DNA of 64,000 bases from Macropodus opercularis (GCA_030770545.1 CM061106.1:9528001-9592000); one strand, 5' to 3'. Positions 21,272 to 32,483 are shown, counted from the first letter of the stretch. Made by a program: numbers and translations. The notes: generated from the letters alone by a model not told the origin.

Positions 21272-22740
21272 GTCTCATTGCTGCTGCTGTGTCATCTGCA
21301 GACTTCACTATCAGGTTGCTGTCGTGTTGAGCTGTGCAGTCATGTGTCAGGAGGGTGTGAAGGAGACGACTGAGGACACACCCCTGTGGAGAACCAGTGT
21401 TCAGCATGATGCTGGAGGAGACGTTGTTGACCCTCACAGTCAGTTCTTTCCTGTTAGGAAGTCCAGGATCCAGTTGCATAGGGGAGAGCGCAGCCTAGAC
21501 AACATTAATAATTTTGGAGGACATCAATGATCCTAGTTTCAGCAGATGTGGTCAGCGTTGTAGGAGCAGCAGCATGTGAGGGACAGTATTTACTGTAGCA
21601 CAGCATCAGGATAGCAGTTGTCCTTCAGCCTTTTTGTTCTGGCCTGGATGCTGGTCCAGGATCCAGTTGCATAGGGGAGAGCACAGCCCAGGGACAGACA
21701 GTTTTGTGACTAGTGTCTGTGGGATGATTGTATTGAAGGCTGAGCTGAATCCAGGAAAAGCAGCCTGACATACGAGCACTTGTTCTCCAGATGTGTCAGG
21801 GCCTGGTGGGTGACAGCTGAGATGGCGTCTGCTGAGGACCGGTTCTTCCTGGTTGTGTACTGATGGTCCGTAGATCAATTTCCCTGTTTATGTGTCATTA
21901 CCAGCCTCTCAACACACTTCATGATTATGGGGGTCAGTGCGATTGGACGGTAGTCATGGAGACAGGACCCTGATGGGGTTTAAAACAGGGGTGATTACTG
22001 TGGATTTCAGCCACGGTGGTGTTAAAATGTCCTTTAGTGCCTCTGTGAGCTGGTGGACACAGTCCTTCAGGACTGAAATCCCATCAGGACCTGCTGCTTT
22101 ACGGGCTTCGCTCGCTGCAGGGTGGACCTCACCTCAGCTGCTGTGACACTGCAGACAGGCTCATCAGAACAAAGGGGAAACTTCAAAGCGAGCGTAGAAG
22201 TTGTTCAGGGCATCAGGGAGATTTGGATCTGAAGAGCACTGTCTGTCTTTGTTATTACAGTCTGTGATGCACTTCATGTTTCCACAAGCTTGTACCTTTA
22301 AGGCTGAGGCGTGTTCTGCCCTTTTTATGCCTATTGTCACGTTTCTTCTTGCAGCCCTGAGCGCGGTTGTGAGTGAACCTCTGGGTTCATCCAGGGTTTC
22401 TGGTTAGGCTGGATGTTGATGGTTTTAATGACAGCAACATCTTCCTCACGCTTCCTCATGTAACCCAGAACAGAAGACGTGTTCTCCTCTAGGTCTACAC
22501 TGCCATCTCGTGTTGCTGCTTCTTTAAAGGTTTCCCAGTTTGTGGTCTCAAAGCAGTCGTGCAGCCTGGAGGATGCCTCAGGGGCCACAGTGATGTCTTC
22601 TGTGTGGGTCTCCTGCTCTTTGACAGTGGGCAGCAGGCAGGTCAGAATTAGGGAAATGTGGGCTGAGGCATCTACGTGTGCACGAGGGAAGGCTCTGCAC
22701 ATCCCTGTCTGTTGGTAAAGACTCTATCTAGTGTGTTTTC
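21272..22740 (-). mobile_element. LINE fragment (Rex/CR1-type reverse transcriptase), decayed
   Basis: Read on the minus strand, 22,702-22,337 gives a frame with NQKPWMNPEVHS, a linker typical of fish LINEs between endonuclease and reverse transcriptase. 21,878-21,606 gives GFSSAFNTIIPQTLVTKL, the reverse-transcriptase block with the FSSAFNTI motif. 21,479-21,267 gives GSPQGCVLSRLLHTLLTHDC and SADDTAAA. The blocks are in different frames, with the 3' tail (TTGATGTCC TCTAAAATT type) inserted or duplicated between them, so the copy is rearranged and inactive. Most of it is shared with the right arm of the inverted duplication. Confidence 0.8.
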
Positions 22741-23421
22741 ACTGCAGGTGGCAAAGGTGATATGTTGATGAAACAAAATGTGCCAATGGAAAAACAGTTA
22801 TTAGAGAAACTCTAATATTTATTTTTAAATGACTGCAAGAAACAAACAAGGGGAAGCTCGTCATTGTGGCTTTTGTTGAACAGGTTGTTTGAGGCAGGAT
22901 GTGCTGACCTGAATGTGTGGATCACATGGATTCCTGCAGTGCTGCTGATCTCCAGCACAGCGGTGGAGGTGGAAGGAGGAGCTGTGTGGATATGTAGCTG
23001 GCTGCCGCTCTTCTCCCTCTGAGCGTCGACCAAGTGCTCTGCGCTGCGTCGTATTTGCGATTGAAGCAAGAACAACCACATAAAACACATGAATTATATG
23101 AAGCGATAATACAAAAAGACAAATGTGCTTCATACAACAACTTTAATTAACTTTCTAGCTCTATACGAGGATGTGTCCACTATGCACACACTTCAAAAGT
23201 GAGGCTGCTTTGAAAACACAGCTACAGGACGTGGGCTGCACCATCGAATCACATGACTTGAAAAACATTTTACATAACTTCACATGACTTGACTTGATTA
23301 ACGGGTGGCACAGTGGTGTTCTGCATTGTCGGACTGGACTGTGACAGTATTAGCAACAGGGAGTGATTTAGGAACAATAGGAACTTCACAGCTACACTTG
23401 ATATTATTACTGTGTTGTCTG

Positions 23422-24154
23422 TGTTACGACTCACTCACTACACTAAATGGAGTCCCAGGGGCAGGGATAGCCTGAACCCCTGGTTCCGACTCGCACTCGC
23501 CACACGATGGCGCCAAACAAACAAGAGGGGCTGCTCGACCTAGAGCCTGCCCACTAAGACCAACGGACAAGGTAGGACCCAATTGCACAAACCCAGGAAC
23601 AGGTGTACTGTTAAATGATAATTTAATTTGAGGAAAGAAAACAAACATGAACAAAACATAAACACGGGTGACTAGAACTAAACAAATACCAATCTGACCC
23701 GGACACTATAAAACTTAATCTAACACTGTGGACAAACACAAAGTTACTGAATAACGGGGAAACAAAACCTGAGGCTACAAAACTTTAACATAGACAGGAC
23801 TCAAGAACAAAGAACATGCACTGACAACCAACAACAAATACTCACACAACACCAACACCAGATTCCAAGTAACACCAATAAGTAACACTAATAACCAAGA
23901 ACACAAACGAATAACCACACCCATACGTACTCTGGAAAACAGACAACTCAACATTGACACAGACGACAATCATGGTAACACTACTAATCAGCCAGCAAGG
24001 CATGAAGGGGCAAGGGGCAACTTATATACAAACTAAACAGGAAATAACAAACAGGTGAAATCAATAACAAGCAGGAAGTGGACAAACAGAAACCAACAAA
24101 GAAGAACATGGGAACAAGCGCGCCCTCCAGTGGTTGGAGGGCCGAATCGTCACA
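23422..24154 (-). mobile_element. Solo LTR with 5-bp target-site duplication
   Basis: A 733-bp block begins TGTTACGACTC and ends GAATCGTCACA (TG...CA with an imperfect inverted terminal match) and is flanked by GTCTG at 23,417-23,421 and 24,155-24,159. The other arm has the unbroken empty site CTGTCTGTGGAGGATTC. The promoter-like TATATAAG (about 24,018-24,026, reverse strand) suggests minus orientation. No internal retroelement sequence remains, as expected after LTR-LTR recombination. Family not recognised. Confidence 0.9.
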
Positions 24155-24237
24155 GTCTGTGGAGAATTCAGATAACTTGACTTCTGGTCTGTTCATTAGT
24201 TTCCTCATATTTTCCCTCCGCAGTGACCAGGACCAAA

Positions 24238-25256
24238 ATGGATCAGTACAAAGGCGAACTGAAAGCAGAGGAAGTCTATGGCCAGTCCAAGAGGGACACG
24301 GAGCAGCAGGACACGGGTTTAACCGAGCAGGACTGGTCCACTAGCGGAATTAAGGAGGAGCAGCAGAACAACGAATACACTGGAACCACCGATCAACAGG
24401 TTGGTGCTGATGAGCTCCCCACTAAAAGCGTCCAGATCTACAGCTCTTGATGTTCACCTCCTGTCAGGTTTGAGCTGAACAGCAGGAAGATGTGAAGCAG
24501 TAGATTTAGTCTCAATAGATGCATAACAGTGTAAGCAACACAAGTTCTGGGGACCTTGCTGTATTTTTGTATTGTAGCTATTTGTGCCATCATGAGATTT
24601 ATTTTTCTCCTCTTTTATATCTGTCACTTTAGAAACCCAGAGAAAGAAGGACTTCAAGGCTGCATCTCTGTCAGCAATGTGACCAAGCCTTCACCAGATC
24701 ATCAGAACTAAAGAAGCATCAGAAGGTTCACTCTGGAGATAAATCATACAGCTGTGACCAGTGTGGAAAAGCTTTCACTAGAGGAAGTCACCTAAAGACC
24801 CATCAGCAGATTCATACAGGAGAAAGACCGTACACCTGCACCGAATGTGGAGCAGCTTTCCACACGTCACGGAATTTGAAATTCCACTATCGTGTTCACA
24901 CTGGAGAGAAACCTCACTCATGTGAACAGTGTGGAAAAGCGTTCTCTCAGCTCAGTAGCTTACTGAGACACCAACGTATTCACACTGGAGAGAAACCTCA
25001 CAGGTGTGAAACGTGTGGAAAAGCGTTCTCTAACCTCAGCAACTTACGGACACACCAACGTGTTCACACTGGAGAGAAACCTCACTGGTGTGAAACGTGT
25101 GGAAAAGCGTTCTCTCAGCTCAGTAGCTTACTGACACACCAACGTATTCACACTGGAGAGAAACCTCACTGGTGTGAAACATGTGGAAAAGCGTTCTCTC
25201 GTCTCAGTACCTTACGGATACACCAACGTGTTCACACTAGAGAGAAACCTCACTGA
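24238..25256 (+). CDS. C2H2 zinc-finger protein, seven fingers (left arm copy)
   Basis: Likely a nuclear DNA-binding protein. Exon 1 (ATG 24238 to 24399, donor GTTGGT) encodes 54 residues, starting MDQYKGELKAEEVYGQSK, acidic and Gln-rich. Exon 2 (24633-25256, acceptor CACTTTAG) is phase 0 and carries seven fingers; total 261 residues. Fingers 4-7 share the TGEKPH linker and CGKAF core. Their helix residues at -1, 3 and 6 are Q/S/R, N/N/T, Q/S/T and R/T/I. There is no KRAB, SCAN or BTB domain visible. The reading frame ends at TGA where another finger (with CDQ and KQQRIHTG) should start; that finger is a dead remnant at 25,257-25,330. The gene is duplicated at 47,536-48,806 with three more fingers. 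Upstream exons may exist, since a CCGCAG acceptor lies 15 bases before the ATG. Confidence 0.88.
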
Positions 25257-25854
25257 TGTGATCAGGGTGCAAAAATTTTTTCTTACTCTTCCAATCTAAC
25301 AAAGCAGCAACGTATTCACACTGGATAAACATTTGTCAAATCCCACAGCACAGCATCAGCAGTTTCACACTGAAGATAAAGATCTGGAGAAGGTTTAAAA
25401 AAAGCAACACAGGTTCACAGGACAAAACCTTTACTAGTGTGAATCATCTGGAAATGTTTTCACCTGTTTTTGTTTGTATGTTTTGTTAGTGTCTCACTTT
25501 GTATCTGTTTGTGACAACACGTTCCCCCTCAAACCTTATTGATGTGTCTGAATTCTGAAATTTAAATTCTTCTTAGATGGAAGATCTCTGACAACGACAC
25601 TACTCTTTACTTGCCAAAGATAATTGTAGAATTCATTTACAATTAACACCCTCTGCTTCTATCTCGTTGTTTTTCTATGTTTATATATTTATACTGTAGA
25701 ACCAGTACGTGACAGGACAAGTCTGCAGCTCAGACGCTTCCTTCCTCTCAATAATCCTACATCCATCAAATTAGCGGAAGAAGAAACTCTTTATTCTAAA
25801 ATGAGTATATAGTGGTTAATACATAAATAAAATCAATCCTGAAAATGAACATGA
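25257..25854 (+). other. 3' region of the zinc-finger gene with dead finger remnants
   Basis: The first 75 bases still translate as part of a finger after the stop codon, and fragments of another (CHSTASAVSH, YLSVTTRS type) follow. The rest is 3' UTR-like. No polyadenylation signal is certain. Confidence 0.6.
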
Positions 25855-26055
25855 AAATAGTTTATTTACGTTTGAATATAGTTTATGTTCGTTTTAGTAT
25901 ATGAACGTTTGAATATAGTTTATGTTCGTTTTAGTATATGAACGTTTGAATATAGTTTATGTTCGTTTTAGTTTATGAACGTTTGAATATAGTTTATGAA
26001 CGTTTGAATATAGTTTATGTTCGTTTTAGTTTATGAACGTTTGAATATAGTTTGC
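25855..26055. repeat. AT-rich 37-bp minisatellite, left arm
   Basis: About five copies of a 37-bp unit of the type GAACGTTTGAATATAGTTTA followed by TGTTCGTTTTAGTATAT. One copy lacks the TGTTCGTTTTAG half. The right arm has many more copies (46,445-46,937). Confidence 0.93.
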
Positions 26056-27873
26056 TCTATGTCTGTATTACATCAGTGACGTTGCTGTTGCAGTAAATGT
26101 TTACTGCTGGTTTGTGTATAATTTTTTATTTTATTAATCAGTGAAGCACTTTTTATTACATGAACAGTGATACAGAAATTGTGCTTTGTCATAGTAACCT
26201 GCTCATGTCTACACAGCTTAACAGCCATGTCATGCTTCTAAGTGGTGCTTTGCTACCTTGCTCACATTTGTTAGTGAACATGTCGTCATGTTAAGCCTCA
26301 TCACGTTATGTCTAGCTCACGTTTATTAGCTACATCCAGTCAAACCATGTTTGCTCTATTTTGTCTTGTTATGGTTGCCATACTCTTGTTAATTACTATC
26401 CAGCTATGTCTTTCTCTTAACGGAGCTCTGAGATAGTTTATGAACTGTGAGCTTTTTGAACTGGACCTGAGCCACACAGCAGCCGTCAGGCCGGGACATT
26501 GACCTGTACAGACGCTGTGCAGTCACTTTGCATTTTCCAGTCAACACTGTGAGAACCTGGACATCGGAGGTCAACTAGTTCTGCAGGAACCGAGGCAAAG
26601 CAGAGACTCACACTTCTTCACCTGAGGAGGAAACACCAGGTAGAATCACTGCTGTTTCTAGTTGGTTTGAATATTTGTGTACTTTACATTATCTCAAGCA
26701 GTTTGTCAGCAGGTGACAAACGTGTGTTTGCCTGCAGTCAAGGAAACAGATTAAAGTCAGTTTTAAGCTGGTTTGTCAATTATTATGAAAAGATCAAACC
26801 TGTTTCCTCTAATGGAACCAAGGGATCAGACAAACCCTGTTTCACGGTAGATTTCTCCTACACTAGACCAACCTCTCTGACATGTAACTGTGTAACTGGA
26901 TTATGGAAAACCAGTGGTCTTCATCCCCAATACAATACAAAAACAATTAGGAACAAGGTTTCTGCGCAAATAGAATCTGTGAGCTGATATCACAGCCACA
27001 GCCCAGGTTAGATTCCTACCAGGGAAAGTGACTTTAGTGTCAGTTGTGTTTGCAACACGTGATGAATCTGTGCTAATGGAACCAGAGGATCAGAGAAATC
27101 AGACGATCCATTAGGTTTTCTATATCCAGGTTTAAATCCTGCCTCATACATAACTTCTAGTGATGCTTTGCTTTATTTCTTGTTTTATTAGGTTCTTTTT
27201 GAGGTTAGTAAATGAGTTTTCTGATTGTAAATGTCAGTCTTGCTGTGTGTGGACAAGCTTTAATAAGCAGGTGCAACTTGTGTCATGTATTGTTGCCGAG
27301 GGTTGTTTAGCTAAAACGCCCTAAACCGGTTTCCATTCATTTTAATGGTAGAGCTAAACCACTAAACCATATGGATGACATATACTTTTCGGGGGGAACC
27401 GGCGGTCGGTCGGTTGTTTTACTGCGGCTGCACGTTGTGCAGCGTGTTTCATCTTTGCCGCACGTGGCCGGTCGTTATATATAACAAGTGAAGAGTAACA
27501 CTGCTCCAGGAAATGAATACGTGTTATTTAAGCAGAGGGCTTAGTTGTAAACTTGTGTAAGTGTTTGAAATGCATCAAACCCTTTGTCTTTGCTCCTGTA
27601 GTTTAATATATGAAAGCCTTATAGTGACAGGGTTCAACCTTTGAGAATTAAATAGTTTGTTGTGTCAGTTTTCTCCATCCATGTGTCTGATATGTTCTTT
27701 TGCTGCATGTTATAGTTTAGCAGACTGTGTGAAGGAAACAGTCAGATAGTCACATAGAAAAAGCATAAAAGGACTAGTGTTGATATTGATGTTACCCAGT
27801 AACTCCACACGCATCACTGTGTTGTAATTATTACATATTTATGTGTATATTAAAGTATTTCCTATCCCAACAG
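26056..27873. other. Non-coding end of the left arm and flank
   Basis: No gene is supported. Up to about 27,375 the sequence is matched inverted at 45,125-46,440. 27,385-27,480 is richer in CpG (GGGGGGAACCGGCGGTCGGT) and leads into plain AT-rich sequence. Confidence 0.6.
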
Positions 27874-27909
27874 GTAAAATGCACAAACAAACCGTTTGTC
27901 AGCAGCTAA

Positions 27910-28995
27910 ATGTCCTTGCTGTGGTGCGTCAGAGAGGAGGGGATGCAACGGATGATCAGCCAGTTGGTTTTGGTTCCTGTGCCAAACACACCTGGTGAAA
28001 CATCAGGGACAGCAGGAATGATGGCTACACAGCCTTCATACTTAGGAAAAGCTGTGTTCTGCAGCAATACTTGCAAAACAAGCAGCAGCTCAGTGATGAC
28101 ACATCCTTCACATGATCCCAAGGAAGCCACAGGTGGGTCTTGAGTTTTTAAAATGATATCATTTCTGTTTTCTCTGGTAGAAGTACAAAATATTTGAGTA
28201 CACTAAGACGTCACAGCTAAATGTCTGTCTGTCTGTGTCACAGAGATGGATAAGGACGAAGAGCTGGAGAGAGCTATGCTCAGTACTTCTCCCTCAAAAC
28301 AATCACACAACAGTAAGTCAACATTTATTTTAATTTGGAAAATTACAGTTCAGCTCAAGTCAAGTCTTTTTATTGCAAACAAACACTCTACCTGTTACTT
28401 GTTTCAACTTCGCTGCTGCTGATGTTGCTGCTGAACCTGTAACCTCCAGACAATCAAAGGCTTCAAGAGAAGAAAGATAAAATACGTTGCACAAATCGTC
28501 AGCTCTGGGATAATGAGCTGCTCTCCCACCGAAGCATGAGTTCTATCTTCTGGTTCTGTTTGTCGTCCTAGTGACTATGAATCAGTTCATCGCTTCATGG
28601 GGGTAAGTATTAATATCCTTATGTGGTTGAAATGATGAAGTGTGAACTGCTCTAAATAATAACACGTGATGTTAATGTGCCAGCATTGTTCTGCTGTGCA
28701 GCTTTGGTCATAACAGCTACAGCCCAAGGGCCAAACGTCATCCATGTTTCTCTGTTTTGTTGTAATTAATAAAACTTTCCGGGTTTGTAGAGACACATTC
28801 TTCTCCAGAGACGTCTGCAGTGACTGGTCAACCTCTACTGCAGCCTCCATCTGCAAAGAGAGCACCAAGTAAGTGTTAAAATAGTTGATTTGGTTGTGCA
28901 CATGTTAAAGAGGTAAACTCAAGTCTCACACTCTTCTTGTCATTGTTGTAATTTTACTAGGCCATCACCAACTGCCCCTAGAGAAAAGAAACTGA
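27910..28995 (+). CDS. Small four-exon gene of unknown family (134 residues)
   Basis: I do not recognise it. Four stretches fit together with proper splice sites and matching phases: 27910-28132 (acceptor CAACAG at 27,873, donor GTGGGT), 28244-28312 (CACAG / GTAAGT), 28791-28868 (TTTGTAG / GTAAGT) and 28961-28995 ending in TGA. The coding total is 405 nt, exactly 135 codons. The product is Ser/Thr/Pro-rich, with MDKDEELERAMLSTSPSK in the middle, loosely like a ubiquitin-interacting motif, and PPSAKRAP near the end. It could be the N-terminal part of a G2E3-like gene such as the HECT fragment at 39.7-40.9 kb, but order and strand do not fit without rearrangement. Start chosen at the first ATG after the acceptor; 5' non-coding exons probably exist. 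Confidence 0.45.
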
Positions 28996-30080
28996 GCCTC
29001 GGTCCACAGGACGCACGTGTTGCTTTTGTAACATGGAACTGAAACAGGCCCAAATAGCCTCCACATTCACACCAGCTTTCCTGGAATTCCAGGAAAATAC
29101 ATTTACTGTTGTTGAGATGCTCTGAAAATCCCAGCTCTGTGCATTCGTTTAATGATGAGGAGAAACGGCTGATGAATTCAATCTGACTTTTATTTTGCAC
29201 TTGAAGAATAATAATTGTACAGGCCTTGGTCAGTCTGTCTCTATTCCATACAGCATATAGTCAGGGCACGAAGTCTGACGCTGTCTGTCCCTCGACCCAC
29301 ACCTTTATACTAAACAGAGCATCTTTCAGTTGTGAAACAGGATCCTGATGACGTGGTCTGGTGTTCGTCTCCTTGGATGCTCTACGTCCCCTCGGTGGTC
29401 ACAGTTGCTGTGTGGCCCCGTGTTCTGTGGATTTGAGCACATCTCCTTCTACACACATTCACCCAGTCGCCCTTGTTCGGGCATGTTTCACTTACATGCA
29501 ACTCGTCTGCTCTTGTCCTAACATCCTGTTCTCCACATACTGTTTAATGACCTGTGACTGGCTGTTCTACTCTACTACTCTCTAAACTTGATGTGATTTA
29601 AACTGTACTTTAATTCAGCTTGTTCTGTTTTCTGCCTGCATCCTACTATCTAAGCTTTTAACTATTTACATTCCTTCACTGCCTTGTCTTATCATTTTAT
29701 AAAGAAAAAGGCATAAAGAGGATTGTAATATTGTATTGCTTTCATGTATGTATGTATGTATAAGTTTGATTATGTTCATTAAACAGTTTACATGAATATT
29801 GTCTCTAAATCTCCTTGTAAATGAATGGTGTATGTCAACATGCTAATAGTACTACTACTAATCATAAAAAAGGTAAAACAATTACATTTTGTGTAACCTT
29901 ACACCAAGTCTGCTGTTAAAACATTAGAATTTATCAATTACCTTTAATCATGTCGCACAAACTTTGCCATGACTGGGAATCGAACCGGGATACAGGGAGC
30001 AGTTCAGCACCCTGGAGAGAGAGAAAGAATGCTGCAATTTGATTGGCTGAATGTCTGTGCCAGCTATTCACGACTGGCCC
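28996..30080. other. Intergenic, no gene recognised
   Basis: AT-rich, with a short TATG repeat near 29,745-29,760. A tRNA-like remnant is at 29,965-29,998. The boundary with the tRNA array is at 30,081. Confidence 0.5.
29965..29998 (-). tRNA. Possible tRNA 3'-half remnant
   Basis: On the minus strand the sequence ends CGGTTCGATTCCCAGTCATG GCA, which looks like a T-arm and acceptor end, possibly of a tRNA-His. The T-stem does not pair well and the 5' half is absent, so at best it is a fragment. Confidence 0.25.
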
Positions 30081-30122
30081 CCGCGTGACAGGCGGAGATA
30101 CTGTCCACTATACTAACGAGGA
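30081..30122 (-). tRNA. tRNA-Asp 5' portion, truncated at array edge
   Basis: Only the acceptor 5' strand, D-arm and most of the anticodon arm remain (reverse strand TCCTCGTTAGTATAGTGGAC to the GTC anticodon region). The T-arm and acceptor 3' strand are replaced by unrelated sequence, so it cannot make a tRNA. Confidence 0.85.
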
Positions 30123-30888
30123 GGGATTTTGGCCCTGGTGTCAGCCGCGGAACCCAAAGCGGACATTGCTTCGCGGTCTTTTGGGAAGCTTGTCGGTGGC
30201 CAAGACCCGCTTTCAAATCTGCTTCTCCAAACTTACATTGGAGGCCTTGGTTTGCAACAAGCCGTTGAGGCAGTGCGATAGAACGTTTATTCTTTCTCGG
30301 TTGAGATCTTTAGAAACCAAAGTGTGTGACTCTGTTTGTTGTTGGGGTGTCTTGTCGCTCCAGAGGTGGATCTTTGTGAGGTGGATCTTTGTGCGGGACA
30401 TTAGCATCACCAAAAAAAGCTTGGTGTTTCCAGGAAACGCCATAGTCTTCGGAGTGTCAGGCACCAGCAGAGCCACGTGCGTGGCCAACAACCCTTGGAG
30501 GCTTCGCTTAGGCTACGGTGACTTGTACGTGCCCATAGGGACGGAACAATGGCGCCACTCTTTGCTAACATGCTCTGATGTAGCAATTTGGACTTCAGAA
30601 GGAACACTGCTTACGGTGGAACATTCAATTCAGTTCCATACAATGTTTTTATATAGCACCAATTCACAACAACAGTTATCTCAAGGCACTTCACAAGTAA
30701 GGTTTAAGACCTTACACAACTATACCCAACAACAAATCCCACATAGAGCAGGGCTTCGGGCTGCACCAAATCAATTTTTGCGCAGGAGCCGCCACACTTC
30801 GCCGACAAGGCAACGCCAAATGGAAGCGATGGCTTTCTAACTGTCAGGCACCGATTCCGCCGTGAAAGAAAGCGTCAGCCAAACGTAG

Positions 30889-30961
30889 GTTTCTGTAGTG
30901 TAGTGGTTATCACGTTCGCCTTACGCGCGAAAGGTCCCTGGATCGATGCCGGGCAGAAACA
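30889..30961 (+). tRNA. tRNA-Val (TAC), unit 1
   Basis: 73 nt. The acceptor stem GTTTCTG/CAGAAAC pairs fully, with a T-A pair where the usual vertebrate gene has C-G. The anticodon stem TTCGC/GCGAA pairs and the loop CTTACGC gives anticodon TAC. The T-loop is ATCGATG instead of the usual TTCGAAA, so the B box departs from consensus at its first T. Acceptor CCA is not encoded, as normal. Confidence 0.85.
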
Positions 30962-31108
30962 GAAGTTTGACTTTTCTCTCAAACATGGGCTTGCAGTAGA
31001 ATCTATCAGGCTCGCCATACACGCCTGTTACCCAAGCGTCGCGAGTTCCTGCTCTGATTCTTTCAAAAGCTCTGCGACCGAACTGGCTTGCACTGAGCGG
31101 CTAAGCGC

Positions 31109-31169
31109 TGCTGAAACCCGGGACCTTTAGATCTTCAGTCTAACGCTCTCCCATCTGAGCTATTTCAGC
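31109..31169 (-). tRNA. tRNA-Phe (GAA) lacking the T-arm, unit 1
   Basis: 61 nt. The D-arm and anticodon arm (GACTGAAGATC, anticodon GAA) are those of tRNA-Phe and the acceptor GCTGAAA/TTTCAGC pairs fully. Twelve bases covering the T-loop (the GGTTCGA B box) are missing between GGTCCC and GGGTTTC, probably by a deletion between CCC repeats. Without a B box, RNA polymerase III transcription is unlikely. Confidence 0.85.
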
Positions 31170-31263
31170 ACAGCAAAGGCACCTGGTGGTGGTGAAAGGC
31201 AGCGAGTCTGAGTGACAAGGGGCCTGAAGCCACGTTTCCTCTGGTTGGTAAAATAGGTAAATA

Positions 31264-31335
31264 CTCCCCGTCGGGGAATCGAACCCCGGTCTTCCGCGTG
31301 ACAGGCGGAGATACTGTCCACTATACTAATGAGGA
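31264..31335 (-). tRNA. tRNA-Asp (GTC), unit 1
   Basis: 72 nt, anticodon GTC in loop CTGTCAC, stem TCCGC/GCGGA fully paired. The T-arm CCGGGGTTCGATTCCCCG is canonical. The acceptor has one A-C mismatch (TCCTCAT against ACGGGGA) that the next copy lacks. Confidence 0.9.
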
Positions 31336-32108
31336 GGGATTTTGGCCCTAGTGTCAGCCGCGGAACCCAAAGCGAACGTTGCTTCGCGGTCTTTTGGGAA
31401 GCTTGTCGGTGGCCAAGACCCGCTTTCAAATCTGCTTCTCCAAACTTACATTGGAGGCCTTGGTTTGCAACAAGCCGTTGGGAGCAACGGCAGTGCTATA
31501 GAACGTTTATTCTTTCTCGGTTGAGATCTTTAGAAACCAAAGTGTGTGACTCTGTTTGTTGTTGGGGTGTCTTGTCGCTCCAGAGGTGGATCTTTGTGAG
31601 GTGGATCTTTGTGCGGGACATTAGCGGCACCAAAAAAAGCTTGGTGTATCCAGGAAACGCCATAGTCTTCGGAGTGTCAGGCACCAGCAGAGCCACGTGC
31701 GTGGCCAACAACCCTTGGAGGCTTCGCTTAGGCTACGGTGACTTGCACGTGCCCATAGGGACGGAACAATGGCGCCACTCTTTGCTAACATGCTCTGATG
31801 TAGCAATTTGGACTTCAGAAGGAACACTGCTTACGGTGGAACATTCAATTCAGTTCGATACAATGTTTTTATATAGCGCCAATTCACAACAACAGTTATC
31901 TCAAGGCACTTTACAAGTAAGGTTTAAGACCTTACACAACTATACCCAACAACAAATCCCACATAGAGCAGGGCTTCGGGCTGCACCAAATCAATTTTTG
32001 CGCAGGAGCCGCCACACTTCGCCGACAAGGCAACGCCAAATGGAAGCGATGGCTTTCTAACTGTCAGGCACCGATTCCGCCGTGAAAGAAAGCAGCAGCC
32101 GAACGTAG

Positions 32109-32181
32109 GTTTCTGTAGTGTAGTGGTTGTCACGTTCGCCTTACGCGAGAAAGGTCCCTGGATCGATGCCGGGCAGAAACA
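32109..32181 (+). tRNA. tRNA-Val (TAC), unit 2
   Basis: As unit 1, but with G for A in the D-arm region (GGTTGTCACG) and a broken anticodon-stem pair (TTCGC against GAGAA). It is therefore less likely to fold than unit 1. Confidence 0.8.
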
Positions 32182-32328
32182 GAAGTTTGACTTTTCTCTC
32201 AAACATGGGCTTGCAGTAGAATCTGTCAGGCTCGCCATACACGCCTGTTACCCAAGCGTCGCGAGTTCCTGCTCTGATTCTTTCAAAAGCTCTGCGACCG
32301 AACTGGCTTGCACTGAGCGGCTAAGCGC

Positions 32329-32389
32329 TGCTGAAACCCGGGACCTTTAGATCTTCAGTCTAACGCTCTCCCATCTGAGCTATTTCAGC
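32329..32389 (-). tRNA. tRNA-Phe (GAA) lacking the T-arm, unit 2
   Basis: Identical to the 61-nt unit 1 copy, including the 12-base T-arm loss, so the loss predates amplification of the array. Confidence 0.85.
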
Positions 32390-32483
32390 ACAGCAAAGGC
32401 ACCTGGTGGTGGTGAAAGGCAGCGAGTCTGAGTGACAAGGGGCCTGAAGCCACGTTTCCTCTGGTTGGTAAAATAGGTAAATT

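Larger units (their letters stand above)
21500..27375 (+). repeat. Left arm of large inverted duplication (partner 45,125-50,715)
   Basis: In reading order, this arm holds the LINE fragment, a CpG-bearing block at 22,816-23,100, the zinc-finger exons, the 37-bp minisatellite and a tail ending in AAACCATATGGATG. Every block occurs in reverse order and opposite strand at 45,125-50,715. Arm-specific differences are listed with the findings. Confidence 0.93.

Noticed and set aside
25855..26055. CRISPR-like array
   Set aside because: The repeat has no unique spacers, is an AT-rich minisatellite and lies in an animal genome.
26667..26987. 106-codon frame, also partly open in the right arm
   Set aside because: The right-arm counterpart is broken and the sequence is not protein-like; probably duplicated non-coding DNA.
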